Source: Pollutibacter soli (GTDB taxonomy: Bacteria > Bacteroidota > Bacteroidia > Chitinophagales > Chitinophagaceae). Taken from it: DNA of 64,000 nucleotides. This document shows positions 46,395 through 55,141 of the stretch, piece by piece. The position numbers and the translations under genes are program-made. The stretch spans positions 248,001-312,000 of the forward strand of contig JARJHS010000004.1 in the NCBI GenBank assembly GCA_029269725.1, read 5' to 3'. Position 1 is the first letter of the stretch. Every line of letters starts with the position of its first letter. Under the pieces are notes generated by a model. It made no database searches. It saw only the letters and a list, made by a program, of their open reading frames with translations, and had not been told where the DNA came from.

Positions 46395-46653
46395 AGTTCA
46401 AAGTTCATAGTTCATTGTTCAGTTGAACAGCCGGTTCAAAGTTCATTGTTCAGAGTTGGAATAGCCGGTTTTCAGTTTGTGGTGTAAAGAAGTCTAATGA
46501 ATAGCAGGTTGCCAGAACCCGAAGATAACAGGTTAATATTGAACAATACGTAAGGAATCCGCAGCTCTTTTTTGCAGACATATTAACCACCGCGAAATTA
46601 CTCTGAACCTTCAACCTTCAACTTTGAATTTTCAACTACTTCTAACCTCTTAC
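46395..46653. repeat. Heptad repeat cassette with inverted flanks
   Basis: AGTTCAA, AGTTCAT, AGTTCAT, TGTTCAG (46395-46422), then GAACAGCCGGTT (46425-46436), then GGTTCAA, AGTTCAT, TGTTCAG, AGTTGGA (46433-46460). At 46605-46653 the opposite-strand type (GAACCTT, CAACCTT, CAACTTT and others) runs in period 7 up to the uppP stop codon at 46654. The centre holds no gene. Confidence 0.7.
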
Positions 46654-47454
46654 TTACGATTGAATGTATCCCGTAGCAATCAGGATCAGTAATATAACTC
46701 CAACGAATATGCGATACCATCCGAAGAAACGAAAACCATTTTTTTGAAGAAAACTGATGAGAAAACGGATGGCGAGGATAGCGATGACAAATGCAACAAG
46801 GCTTCCGATAAACAGGAACTCCACGTTCTTAAAGGTGAGCAGTTCCGGGGCATCTGTGTGCATGTCGTAAAGGCTTTTCACAGTTGCTGCCATCATAGTA
46901 GGAACTGCGAGGTAAAAAGAGAACTCAGCAGCAACCTGTCTTGACATTTTCTGCTGCATTCCGCCAATGATGGTCGCTGCGCTGCGACTAAGGCCAGGCA
47001 GCACAATGGCCAGCACCTGGAACAATCCGACAACAAGTGAATTCTTTATGGTTATTTCTTCTTCCGTATGAATATTCGGATTTGTAAACCATTTGTCTAC
47101 AAAAAGAAGCACAACCCCGCCGCCCAGTAAAACGAGTGCAATAACCAGTGGTTTCTCCAGGACGGTCTCAATATGATCTTTCAGAAAAACACCAAAAACC
47201 ATCGCAGGAAGGATGGCTACAAATAATTTTACGTAGAAGTAGAAACTTTTGAAATTCAGAAATTTCTTCCAGTAAAGTACAACGACAGAAAGTATTGCAC
47301 CGAACTGGATGACGATCATAAAGAGCTTTGCAAAGGGCATTTTATTGATTCCCATAAATGCAGAAGCAATAGCCATATGACCCGTGGAGGAAATAGGAAG
47401 AAACTCTGTTATCCCTTCAATAATCGCAAGAAGTATTGCCTGGAACAGATCCAT
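46654..47454 (-). CDS. uppP: Undecaprenyl-diphosphatase UppP/BacA
   Basis: 266 residues with about eight membrane helices. Signatures EGITEFLPISSTGHM (about 13-27) and VLPGLSRSAATII (about 152-164) supply the catalytic Glu, Ser and Arg. It recycles the undecaprenyl carrier for cell wall synthesis and can confer bacitracin tolerance. It lies downstream of ftsX and a DUF3098 gene, a common Bacteroidota order. Confidence 0.95.
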   Translation of the reverse strand: MDLFQAILLAIIEGITEFLPISSTGHMAIASAFMGINKMPFAKLFMIVIQFGAILSVVVLYWKKFLNFKSFYFYVKLFVAILPAMVFGVFLKDHIETVLEKPLVIALVLLGGGVVLLFVDKWFTNPNIHTEEEITIKNSLVVGLFQVLAIVLPGLSRSAATIIGGMQQKMSRQVAAEFSFYLAVPTMMAATVKSLYDMHTDAPELLTFKNVEFLFIGSLVAFVIAILAIRFLISFLQKNGFRFFGWYRIFVGVILLILIATGYIQS

Positions 47455-47506
47455 AGTTCTGGTTAATCAGGTAGCTCCGTTTAATGATCTGGTGAAATGC
47501 TAAACA

Positions 47507-47743
47507 CTAACTGGCTTTCGGTTTTTTCATTATGGCATACACCTCAATGATAAATCCGGCAATGATAAGGAGGGGTGCAATGGTTATTCTGCGAAAACTA
47601 TAAACTTCATTATCGGAAAAAAAGTTGGGATCGGCACTTTTTCCACCGGTCATCAGAAGAATCCCAAGAATCACCACGACTCCTCCGATAGCCATCCACA
47701 GGAAATTCTGTTTACCGAACAATGTATTATTCTTTTTTTCCAT
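47507..47743 (-). CDS. DUF3098 small membrane protein
   Basis: 78 residues from the ATG at 47743 (an upstream extension to 47830 is not needed). Two hydrophobic segments (FLWMAIGGVVVILGILLM and ITIAPLLIIAGFIIEVYAI) and the conserved GGKSADPNFFSDNEVYSFRR in the loop. The family is found with ftsX and uppP in Bacteroidota and is likely connected with cell envelope growth. Function not known. Confidence 0.85.
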   Translation of the reverse strand: MEKKNNTLFGKQNFLWMAIGGVVVILGILLMTGGKSADPNFFSDNEVYSFRRITIAPLLIIAGFIIEVYAIMKKPKAS

Positions 47744-47813
47744 ACAACAATAATATGGTGCAAAATAATGTAAATCAGGGAACCGGCAAGCGTTTAGCGT
47801 GTTTTTGACAGTC

Positions 47814-48692
47814 TTAATAGAGATCGTCAAGCTTCATTTTAAGGTATTTGGTTACGCTCCGATGTGTACTGATAAATGTAATTCCGATGCCAATGACAAT
47901 CATGGAAAGGAAAAGCATGATCAACAGCGTATTATCCCTGAGCACCGTTATTTCAGGTAACCACCATTTTTCTACCGCATAAATGATTACAATGATAGAT
48001 ACAATCGCCAGAACGGCGCTGGTCAGGCCATTCAGGATGGCTTTCTTATCAAACGGTTTGGAGATAAACCACCGGGTGGCACCCACCATCTGCATGGTCT
48101 TGATTAAAAAACGGTTGGAGAACATGGCCAGTTTTATGGTATTATCAATCAGTATGATGGCGATCAATGAAAGTATAGCTGATAAAACGAGAAGGAATAT
48201 TTCAATTTTCCGGACAACATTGTTCAGGTTATTCACAACTGCATCCGGGTATTTTATCTCACTGACAATGAAATGTTGTTCAATGTCGCTGACGATGCTG
48301 GTGAGGCTGTCTTTATTCACCCAAACAGGATCAAGGTAAAAATCTATGCTTGCTGGTAGCGGATTATAGTCGAGCACTTTGTCCCAGTCTTCATTTTGCT
48401 GATCCCCGATAAATTTTTCCCGCGCCATTTCCTTGGTTACATACTCCACGTTCCGGGCATAGCGCCTGCTGGTAACATAGTTTTTGAGAGAATCGACCTC
48501 ACGCTGGGGACTACCTTCCCGGATAAACGCATGTACCTGGACGCTGCCCTTGAAATAATTTTCAAGTTTACTGGCATTGATCGTAATCCAGCCCAGCATG
48601 CCGAGGATAAAAAGAACAAGGGCTACACCCAGAATGGCCATGAAATAAGAAGGCTTACTGCGCTTCATTGATGTTTTACTGATCTCTGTCAT
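47814..48692 (-). CDS. ftsX: Cell division protein FtsX
   Basis: About 292 residues from the ATG at 48692. Layout: an N-terminal cytoplasmic part, a first membrane helix (FMAILGVALVLFILGMLGW), a periplasmic domain, and three more helices at the C-terminus (LLVLSAILSLIAIILI, NGLTSAVLAIVSIIVIIYAV, TLLIMLFLSMIVIGIGI). FtsX forms an ABC-like complex with FtsE that regulates septal peptidoglycan hydrolases. ftsE is not seen in this window. Followed by DUF3098 and uppP. Confidence 0.9.
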   Translation of the reverse strand: MTEISKTSMKRSKPSYFMAILGVALVLFILGMLGWITINASKLENYFKGSVQVHAFIREGSPQREVDSLKNYVTSRRYARNVEYVTKEMAREKFIGDQQNEDWDKVLDYNPLPASIDFYLDPVWVNKDSLTSIVSDIEQHFIVSEIKYPDAVVNNLNNVVRKIEIFLLVLSAILSLIAIILIDNTIKLAMFSNRFLIKTMQMVGATRWFISKPFDKKAILNGLTSAVLAIVSIIVIIYAVEKWWLPEITVLRDNTLLIMLFLSMIVIGIGITFISTHRSVTKYLKMKLDDLY

Positions 48693-48779
48693 GCTTTCGG
48701 AGTTGCGTGAAAATCTCAAATATCATTACAGGAGGGCCGGAAATTGCGCGGCAAAAATAGTGATTTTGCGCTGTTTCTG

Positions 48780-48787
48780 TAATTTTG
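48780..48787 (+). promoter_or_regulatory. -7 element of leuS
   Basis: TAATTTTG matches TAnnTTTG, about 72 bp upstream of the ATG at 48860. Confidence 0.5.
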
Positions 48788-48859
48788 CCCTCCTCATAAC
48801 GAGTAGCATCGTTTAAAAATTTTTTGTACGCAGACGTTTTAACAAATCGGAACAGATTC

Positions 48860-51682
48860 ATGGAATACCAATTCAGAAAAATAGAAGAGAAGTGGCAGAA
48901 CTACTGGAAAACGAATAATATCTATAAAGTCAGCAATCAGTCTGACCGCCCTAAATACTATGTACTGGACATGTTTCCTTATCCGAGCGGTGCAGGACTG
49001 CATGTTGGTCATCCACTCGGTTATATCGCCAGCGATATTTTCAGCAGGTACAAAAGACTTAAAGGATTCAACGTGCTACATCCCATGGGATATGACAGTT
49101 TTGGATTGCCTGCAGAACAATATGCCATCGAGCACGGCATTCATCCGGCTGTGTCAACAGCTCAGAACATCAAAAATTTCAGGGCTCAGCTGGATAAGAT
49201 CGGATTTTGTTTCGACTGGAGTCGTGAAGTAAGTACTTCCGATCCCGGATATTATAAATGGACGCAGTGGATTTTTCTGCAGCTGTTCGACAGCTGGTAT
49301 AACCGGCAAACGAATAAAGCTGAACGCATCGGAGTACTTGTTGAAAAATTCCAGCGGGAAGGGAACACGGCGCATCCCTGTCCAGGAGACCGTAATGTTG
49401 TTTTTACTGCAGATGTATGGAATTCATTAAGCGAAAAAGAACAGCAGGAAATTCTGATGCAGTACCGTATCGCATTTTGCGGATATGGTGAGGTCAATTG
49501 GTGTGAAGCATTGGGTACTGTTCTCGCAAATGATGAAGTGATCAACGGAGTCAGTGAGCGTGGAGGGTTTCCTGTGGTAAAAAAGAAATTGAGGCAATGG
49601 TACCTCAGGATTACCGAATATGCTGATCGTTTACTGAGTGGTTTGAATGATGTGGAGTTCAGCGATAGTATGAAAGAAATGCAGTCCAACTGGATCGGAA
49701 AAAGTTATGGTGCCGAAGTGGATTTTGTTCCTGAGCATCCCGCAGGAAAGCCGCCGATCAAAGTATATACGACAAGACCTGATACCATATTCGGTGTGGA
49801 CTTTTTGGTGCTTGCACCTGAACATCCTGCGGTCAAAGCGTATACATCGCAGGAACAATCTGCAGCTGTTGAAGATTACCTCGCGTATGTAAACAGTCGC
49901 AGTGAGCGAGAGCGCATGGCGGAGAAAAAGATTACTGGTGTGTTTACAGGATCATACTGTAATCACCCGTTTTCTGAGAAGAAGATCCCGGTATGGATAA
50001 GCGAATATGTTCTCGCGGGATATGGTACGGGAGCGATCATGGCGGTGCCTTGCGGAGACGAGCGGGATCACAGGTTTGCCAACCATTTCAATATCCCGAT
50101 CACCAATATTATCGGTGAATATTACGACGGCAGGGAAGCCAATCCAACGAAAGATGCAATTCTTGAAAACAGTTCGTTCCTTGATGGGCTGGTGATGAAA
50201 GATGCAATCGGAGTTGCGCTGGATAAACTGGAAGAAACAGGTATTGGTAAAAGACAGGTCAATTATAAAATGCGTGATGCGGCGTTTAGCCGCCAGCGTT
50301 ATTGGGGCGAACCATTCCCGATCGTATGGAAGGATGGTGTTGCTGTTCCATTGCCTGAGTCTGAATTGCCGGTGGAACTACCCTACCTCGCAGAGCTTAA
50401 ACCCGGACCAGATGCAGAAGGTCCTTTGTCAAATCTCACCGAATGGAAGAACTACCAGGGTGGTATGCGCGAAGTGAATACGATGCCTGGGTATGCCGGC
50501 AGCAGCTGGTATTTTTTAAGATATATGGATGCAGATAACGACAAGGAATTCTGCGATCGTAAAGCAAGTGACTATTGGGGCCAGGTGGATCTGTATATCG
50601 GTGGAACTGAGCATGCTGTGGGACATTTGTTGTACTCCCGCATGTGGACCAAGTGCCTGTTTGATCTGGGATATATCGGTTTCCAGGAGCCTTTCAGGAA
50701 GTTGGTGAACCAGGGAATGATTACAGCAAAATCATATTTCTTCCAGGTAAAAACGGAAGATAATGCTATACCGGCAAAAGCTGTGTCAAAAATAGTTTCA
50801 TATTCTAAGGTTGATGAATCTGATGTGCAGTTGCGTTTTAAATATGGCCACAAGTTTGTCGACAATAATGGCAGGTTGTTGAAAAGTGATTATGAAGCCG
50901 CGATTATAAGTGGGGAAATTGAAGTGCCTATCTATGAAATCGAAGGCTGGGAAAAGTCAGGCGATGAGGAATACATTTTTGTTCGGGAAGAATCGGAAAA
51001 AATGTCCAAGTCAAAATTCAATGTGGAAAATCCTGATGATATCGTCGCTAAATACGGAGCGGATACCTTCCGGATGTATGAGATGTTTTTGGGGCCTATA
51101 GAAATGAGTAAACCCTGGGATACCAAAGGCATTGAAGGTGTTCATCGTTTTCTCAAAAAATTATGGCGCTTGTTTTATGAAGATGGCAAAGGCCTGATCA
51201 TAACTGATCTTGCAGCAAATGATGCTGAATGGAAAGTATTGTATCGAATGATCAAAAAAGTGGAAGAGGATACTGAGCGTTTTTCATTCAACACTGCAGT
51301 GAGTAGTTTTATGATCGGAGTGAATGAACTCAGCGACATGAAATGCAATAAGGCGGAAGTGCTGGAGAAACTCCTGATCACACTCGCACCTTTTGCGCCG
51401 CATATTTGTGAAGAACTTTGGAATGTGATAGGTCACAAGGAAAGTATTCTCAATGCTTCTTTTCCAAAAGTGGAAGAGAAATACCTTGTCGAAAGTTCAA
51501 AACTGTATCCCATTGCCATCAATGGAAAGACGCGTTCTGAAATGAATATTGCACTTGATGCGACGCAGGCCGATGTTGAAGCCATGGTGCTGAGGGATGC
51601 GGTCGTTCAGAAATGGCTGGAGGGTAAATCGCCGAAGAAGATTATTTATGTGAGGAATAAGATGATTAATGTGGTTATTTAG
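48860..51682 (+). CDS. leuS: Leucyl-tRNA synthetase
   Basis: About 940 residues from the ATG at 48860; an upstream TTG at 48824 is less likely. HIGH-type motif HVGH (48-51, in YPSGAGLHVGHPLGY), the editing domain (with TTRPDTIFGVDFLVL), and KMSKS (714-718, EKMSKSKFNVENPDD). The polypeptide is longer than the E. coli enzyme because of an insert before KMSKS, as seen in this phylum. It charges tRNA-Leu and edits non-cognate amino acids. A repeat element follows immediately after the stop. Confidence 0.97.
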   Translation: MEYQFRKIEEKWQNYWKTNNIYKVSNQSDRPKYYVLDMFPYPSGAGLHVGHPLGYIASDIFSRYKRLKGFNVLHPMGYDSFGLPAEQYAIEHGIHPAVSTAQNIKNFRAQLDKIGFCFDWSREVSTSDPGYYKWTQWIFLQLFDSWYNRQTNKAERIGVLVEKFQREGNTAHPCPGDRNVVFTADVWNSLSEKEQQEILMQYRIAFCGYGEVNWCEALGTVLANDEVINGVSERGGFPVVKKKLRQWYLRITEYADRLLSGLNDVEFSDSMKEMQSNWIGKSYGAEVDFVPEHPAGKPPIKVYTTRPDTIFGVDFLVLAPEHPAVKAYTSQEQSAAVEDYLAYVNSRSERERMAEKKITGVFTGSYCNHPFSEKKIPVWISEYVLAGYGTGAIMAVPCGDERDHRFANHFNIPITNIIGEYYDGREANPTKDAILENSSFLDGLVMKDAIGVALDKLEETGIGKRQVNYKMRDAAFSRQRYWGEPFPIVWKDGVAVPLPESELPVELPYLAELKPGPDAEGPLSNLTEWKNYQGGMREVNTMPGYAGSSWYFLRYMDADNDKEFCDRKASDYWGQVDLYIGGTEHAVGHLLYSRMWTKCLFDLGYIGFQEPFRKLVNQGMITAKSYFFQVKTEDNAIPAKAVSKIVSYSKVDESDVQLRFKYGHKFVDNNGRLLKSDYEAAIISGEIEVPIYEIEGWEKSGDEEYIFVREESEKMSKSKFNVENPDDIVAKYGADTFRMYEMFLGPIEMSKPWDTKGIEGVHRFLKKLWRLFYEDGKGLIITDLAANDAEWKVLYRMIKKVEEDTERFSFNTAVSSFMIGVNELSDMKCNKAEVLEKLLITLAPFAPHICEELWNVIGHKESILNASFPKVEEKYLVESSKLYPIAINGKTRSEMNIALDATQADVEAMVLRDAVVQKWLEGKSPKKIIYVRNKMINVVI

Positions 51683-51683
51683 A

Positions 51684-51744
51684 CAGTAAGTAGTAAGAAA
51701 TAAGTAGCCTGCCTGCCGGCAGGTAAGTAGGGAGAACAGCCGGT
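51684..51744. repeat. Heptad-type repeat with palindrome and GAACAGCCGGTT core
   Basis: CAGTAAG, TAGTAAG, AAATAAG and TAGCCTG run in period 7 from 2 bp after the leuS stop. CCTGCCGGCAGG (51712-51723) is a perfect palindrome. GAACAGCCGGTT (51733-51744) is identical to the core at 46425. Confidence 0.65.
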
Positions 51745-51794
51745 TTATAAGGCTATCGTTCGGTTAATAAAACTCGGCAATTTTTTATCTTTCC

Positions 51795-51840
51795 ATTTTT
51801 AATGCAGGGACGACGCATGCATCGTCCCTGCATTAAAAAT
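51795..51840. repeat. 46-bp inverted repeat (palindromic intergenic element)
   Basis: Perfect 19-nt arms (51795-51813 and 51822-51840) around an 8-nt centre CGCATGCA. The arms end in A/T-rich sequence that becomes a T-run on either strand. It could be a bidirectional terminator or a member of a dispersed palindrome family. A weaker 7-bp hairpin lies at 51888-51903. Confidence 0.75.
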
Positions 51841-52067
51841 CGGTTTGAATGTTTGCTAAAATCCATTAATAATAGTATCGGCAATGGAGATGTCCTGACA
51901 TCTTTAAAACGCATAACCCAACTTATTCGTAATAATTGATGCTACTTCATACTCACTACTCAGCTTCTACTGGCTGCTATGTTCCGTCTGCCGTCTATTG
52001 TTAAATCTCCTTCCTTCATACCCTGCCTCCTGGCTTTTTCGTAAATTGTAACCATAACACTCCAAAA

Positions 52068-52562
52068 ATGGCCTATCCATCCCAACCATTGATCGATTCA
52101 CTGCGAGCAACTGCCAGGAGGCTTTCTGAAGGCGCGGAATATGCCTGGGGGAATCATGGTTCATGCAATTGTGGCAATCTTTTACAGGTAGCAACATCGT
52201 TAAGTAAACAGGAAATAGTTCGTCTCGCACAAACTGGTGCCGGTGAATGGACGGAAATTGCTGAAGAATATTGCAGCACTACCAATCTTCCATTGGATCA
52301 CCTGGTTGGTGAATTAATTGCCCTTGGACTGACGCCCACTGATATTCATCACATTGAATATCTCAGCGACAAAGAAGTTTTGAAGTTATTGCCTGGCGGT
52401 TTTCGCTGGCTGCAACGCAATCTCAGGGAAGATGTAGTCGTTTATCTTCAGACTTATGCAGATTTACTGGAAACAAAACTTATCCAGGTAAAATCTTCAT
52501 CAGAATCTTCAAAAGAAAAAGAAAACAGTTACTACCCCAAACCTGTAACCGAATTAATTTAA
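52068..52562 (+). CDS. Conserved small protein of unknown function with Cys-x-Cys motif
   Basis: 164 residues, mostly helical, no signal peptide. The stretch YAWGNHGSCNCGNLLQ has a Cys-Asn-Cys that may bind metal. Further points: GAGEWTEIAEEYCSTT and SDKEVLKLLPGGFRWLQRN. I do not recognise a named family. It ends convergent with a hydrolase gene, stops overlapping by four bases. The 385 bp before it hold repeats and no gene. Confidence 0.7.
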   Translation: MAYPSQPLIDSLRATARRLSEGAEYAWGNHGSCNCGNLLQVATSLSKQEIVRLAQTGAGEWTEIAEEYCSTTNLPLDHLVGELIALGLTPTDIHHIEYLSDKEVLKLLPGGFRWLQRNLREDVVVYLQTYADLLETKLIQVKSSSESSKEKENSYYPKPVTELI

Positions 52563-53083
52563 ATCCTTTTTAATAAATCCATTCCTTCCTGCCATTGATA
52601 ATGACCTGACATAGCATTGATGTGTCCGGCATGGCCAATATTGACAAATTCACTACCCCATTTTTCTGCAAAAAAAGCAGCACGTTCTATGCTGACCCAC
52701 GGATCATTTGTACTTGCCACAACAATGGTCTTAAAATTTATTTTATTCAATGAGATCGGTGAGAATCCTTTTGCAGGAAAGGTATAATTCTGTACGTCGG
52801 TATCACTCGGAGCAACAAGTAGAGCGCCTTTTATTTTGGTTCCTGATTGTTCTGCCCATTTTGCAATCGTAGAGCAACCAAGACTATGTCCAATCAAAAC
52901 CACTTCTTCAGGATTGTATTTTTTTATTGCCATATCGATTGAGTCAACCCAATCCTTACATTCAGGAGCATCCCATTCTTTTTGCTCTATCCGGTGAAAA
53001 TTACCTCCGCTTTTTTCAAACCAGGTCTGCCAATGCTCAGGCCCGGAATTTCCCAAACCAGGAATGATAAAATAATGAGTCAT
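52559..53083 (-). CDS. RBBP9/YdeN-family serine hydrolase
   Basis: 174 residues. Nucleophile elbow LIGHSLGCSTIAKWAEQ with Ser93, Asp in STNDPWVSIERAAF, and His in NIGHAGHINAMSGHYQW, plus the family start YFIIPGLGNSGPEHWQTWF. RBBP9/YdeN proteins are small alpha/beta hydrolases, mainly esterases. The second hydrolase gene starts 32 bp upstream on the same strand. Confidence 0.9.
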   Translation of the reverse strand: MTHYFIIPGLGNSGPEHWQTWFEKSGGNFHRIEQKEWDAPECKDWVDSIDMAIKKYNPEEVVLIGHSLGCSTIAKWAEQSGTKIKGALLVAPSDTDVQNYTFPAKGFSPISLNKINFKTIVVASTNDPWVSIERAAFFAEKWGSEFVNIGHAGHINAMSGHYQWQEGMDLLKRI

Positions 53084-53114
53084 GAAAAATTCAGTCGTTT
53101 ATTTCTGAAGATCA

Positions 53115-53777
53115 TCAATTTTTTGAATTAACGGAATTCAATTCGTTTGAAATGATCTCTGAAATTTGTCCGGCTCTGTCAAGGATCATTAAATGGCCGC
53201 CTCCCTCAATAAGATAATCAGGTTGAAAATTTATGATCGGGAGAAGTTTGTCCTGGTCGCCATGGATACGAATAATGTTGTCTTGCGATAGTGAGCGATC
53301 CCATCGCAAAAGTCTTGCTACTGCCCATTGCGAGAAGACTGGATTAGACCGTTCCAGTACTGACCTGAACAAATTTCGATTTTCATCGGAACTGATCCCG
53401 AATATCCAGTATATAAATGCATTTGCTTTTGCAGATGGGAATGGCAAAGAGAATTTATATAGTCTTAATGTGCCCGCAGTCCGGAAATATAAAGGAAGTT
53501 CGCTGCGTCTTGCAACACTGGATATCAGAATAGTTTTTGCAGGTTTTAGTATATCCAGCATTTCGCTAACAACCACACCGCCAAAACTGAGCCCGACTAA
53601 TGCGAATGGATTTGTTGTATCTATATAAACTGAGATCCTTTGGGCATAAGATTTCAGCGATTCGTTTTTCTCGGGAACTATCCAGGGAATATGTACAATC
53701 TCAAAAGACGAGTTGAGTTTGATGTTGATGAAAGCTCGCTCATCAGCTCCCAATCCACTGAAAAAGTAAACTTTCAA
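53115..53777 (-). CDS. Alpha/beta hydrolase
   Basis: 220 residues from a TTG at 53777. Nucleophile elbow ALVGLSFGGVVVSEML, an oxyanion-region SGLGADERAF near the start, Asp in IRIHGDQDKLLP and His in IEGGGHLMILDRAG. It resembles small thioesterase-like or acyl hydrolases. The substrate is unknown. A membrane anchor is not present. Confidence 0.8.
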   Translation of the reverse strand: MKVYFFSGLGADERAFINIKLNSSFEIVHIPWIVPEKNESLKSYAQRISVYIDTTNPFALVGLSFGGVVVSEMLDILKPAKTILISSVARRSELPLYFRTAGTLRLYKFSLPFPSAKANAFIYWIFGISSDENRNLFRSVLERSNPVFSQWAVARLLRWDRSLSQDNIIRIHGDQDKLLPIINFQPDYLIEGGGHLMILDRAGQISEIISNELNSVNSKN

Positions 53778-53847
53778 CAGAAAAATTTAGTGCTAAACTA
53801 CGAATCAGGCGTCAGCAATTGGTTGTGGACTTTCATCGGCTTAGGCA

Positions 53848-53868
53848 AACGTTCAACGTTCAACGTTT
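53848..53868. repeat. Heptad repeat array (3 units) overlapping a stop codon
   Basis: AACGTTC, AACGTTC, AACGTTT (53848-53868). The first two straddle the stop codon (53860-53862) of the gene on the minus strand, so the repeat also encodes its last few residues. Confidence 0.7.
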
Positions 53869-54885
53869 TACATTCTCCGTCGGCTTTACAAACCTGATCA
53901 TGGCACTACTATTCTCATCGCTCTCAAGTCTTGCCTCGTAACGAATACCATTGATCCAGGCAATCATGAGTGAAGTATTTGGTGGGATCGATCCGAGATT
54001 TTCAGCGACCATCGTTAGTTCATTATTTTCTCCCAGGTCTTTTACGGCGAGTCTCACTGTGTATGGTTGTGCTTTGAGAAGAATATTTTTCTGCAGCAGG
54101 TGATTATTCAGAAAAAGTGAAATGGAATCACCATCGATTTCTGCATGATCATAGAAATTCAATTCAACGGTATCGCCGGCCAATGGAATCTCGGTAACAA
54201 ATGTTTTCTTCCTGTTCGTAAACATCTCTTCGACAGTAGGCGGATTGACTGTTGTTTTTACTACCGGCAATTGGACCTCAGGAGCTTTTGTAGTTACTGG
54301 TTGAGGTGCGGGTTTTTTAACCGGTTCAGGTTTTATTTGTTCGCGAACCGGTGGCTGACTGCGACGGGCGATCAGGTTAATATTTGTAGAGTCAAATACG
54401 CCGCGACGTAAATTTTCCAACACCATGTCCCAGTCATCAGGAAATCTTGCGTCATCCACTTTATCGAGATGTACTTCAACTTTCCGGTCATTGTTGGATG
54501 GTGATTCAGCAGTTCCATCGAGCTTCATAATGCCTTCTCCCGGACAATTAAAGTCAGTCACATATTGTAATGGCTGTGACGTATTCTGACGGCTGCTCTC
54601 CAGTGGTGAATCATCCCACCAACTCACTGTCCCGGTATAAGGATTGAAATATCCTTTCACATTAAAGGCTGTATAATTATTATCAGATGTGTAGTAATAA
54701 GAGCTGCCTACAAGACTATCTCCATTGCGTACTAGCTTCAATTCGAGCTGGACTGCACGGCCTGGAATGGCACCTGCTTTTTTTATTTTTCCATGCCATA
54801 CTCCTGAAACCGGTTGCGCCGATACAGATGCTGCCAGGGAAATCAACAATGCAAAAATTAATAATGACCTGGATGTAATTTTCAA
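53860..54885 (-). CDS. Exported protein of unknown function
   Basis: 341 residues from a TTG at 54885, with a signal peptide (LLIFALLISLAASVSAQ). N-terminal beta domain (SGVWHGKIKKAGAIPG, DSLVGSSYYYTSDNNY), a Pro/Lys/Val-rich linker (EPVKKPAPQPVTTKAPEV) and a C-terminal beta domain (VELNFYDHAEIDGDSISLFL). It is likely an envelope-linked binding protein. I do not recognise the family. Its last codons are formed by the heptad repeat. Confidence 0.6.
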   Translation of the reverse strand: MKITSRSLLIFALLISLAASVSAQPVSGVWHGKIKKAGAIPGRAVQLELKLVRNGDSLVGSSYYYTSDNNYTAFNVKGYFNPYTGTVSWWDDSPLESSRQNTSQPLQYVTDFNCPGEGIMKLDGTAESPSNNDRKVEVHLDKVDDARFPDDWDMVLENLRRGVFDSTNINLIARRSQPPVREQIKPEPVKKPAPQPVTTKAPEVQLPVVKTTVNPPTVEEMFTNRKKTFVTEIPLAGDTVELNFYDHAEIDGDSISLFLNNHLLQKNILLKAQPYTVRLAVKDLGENNELTMVAENLGSIPPNTSLMIAWINGIRYEARLESDENSSAMIRFVKPTENVKR

Positions 54886-55141
54886 CAGTTTTTGTTTTTT
54901 GTAAGAACGATCTCAAAAGTTCGATATTTCCCTGGTGTTCTTTTCTTCGGACGGCTTTAACATTTGAACAATAGCCCATCCCAAAGACCGGATGTCAATT
55001 TCACTCATAATGCTGTGTCGGTCAGGCTGCCTCAACTTAGAATAAATAACGGAATTCCCGATGTTAAAAAGCTGAAACTGAATTAATATTGAAATACTTT
55101 TCAATTTCGCGGGGATCACAGAATATCAACGACATTTACTC

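Noticed and set aside
46357-46653. Gap searched for tRNA genes
   Set aside because: GGTTCAA matches at 46433 recall a T-loop, but no acceptor or anticodon stem can be folded around them; they are heptad units.
51888-51903. AGATGTC-CT-GACATCT hairpin
   Set aside because: A 7-bp stem with a 2-nt loop and no U-tract; too weak to name as a feature.
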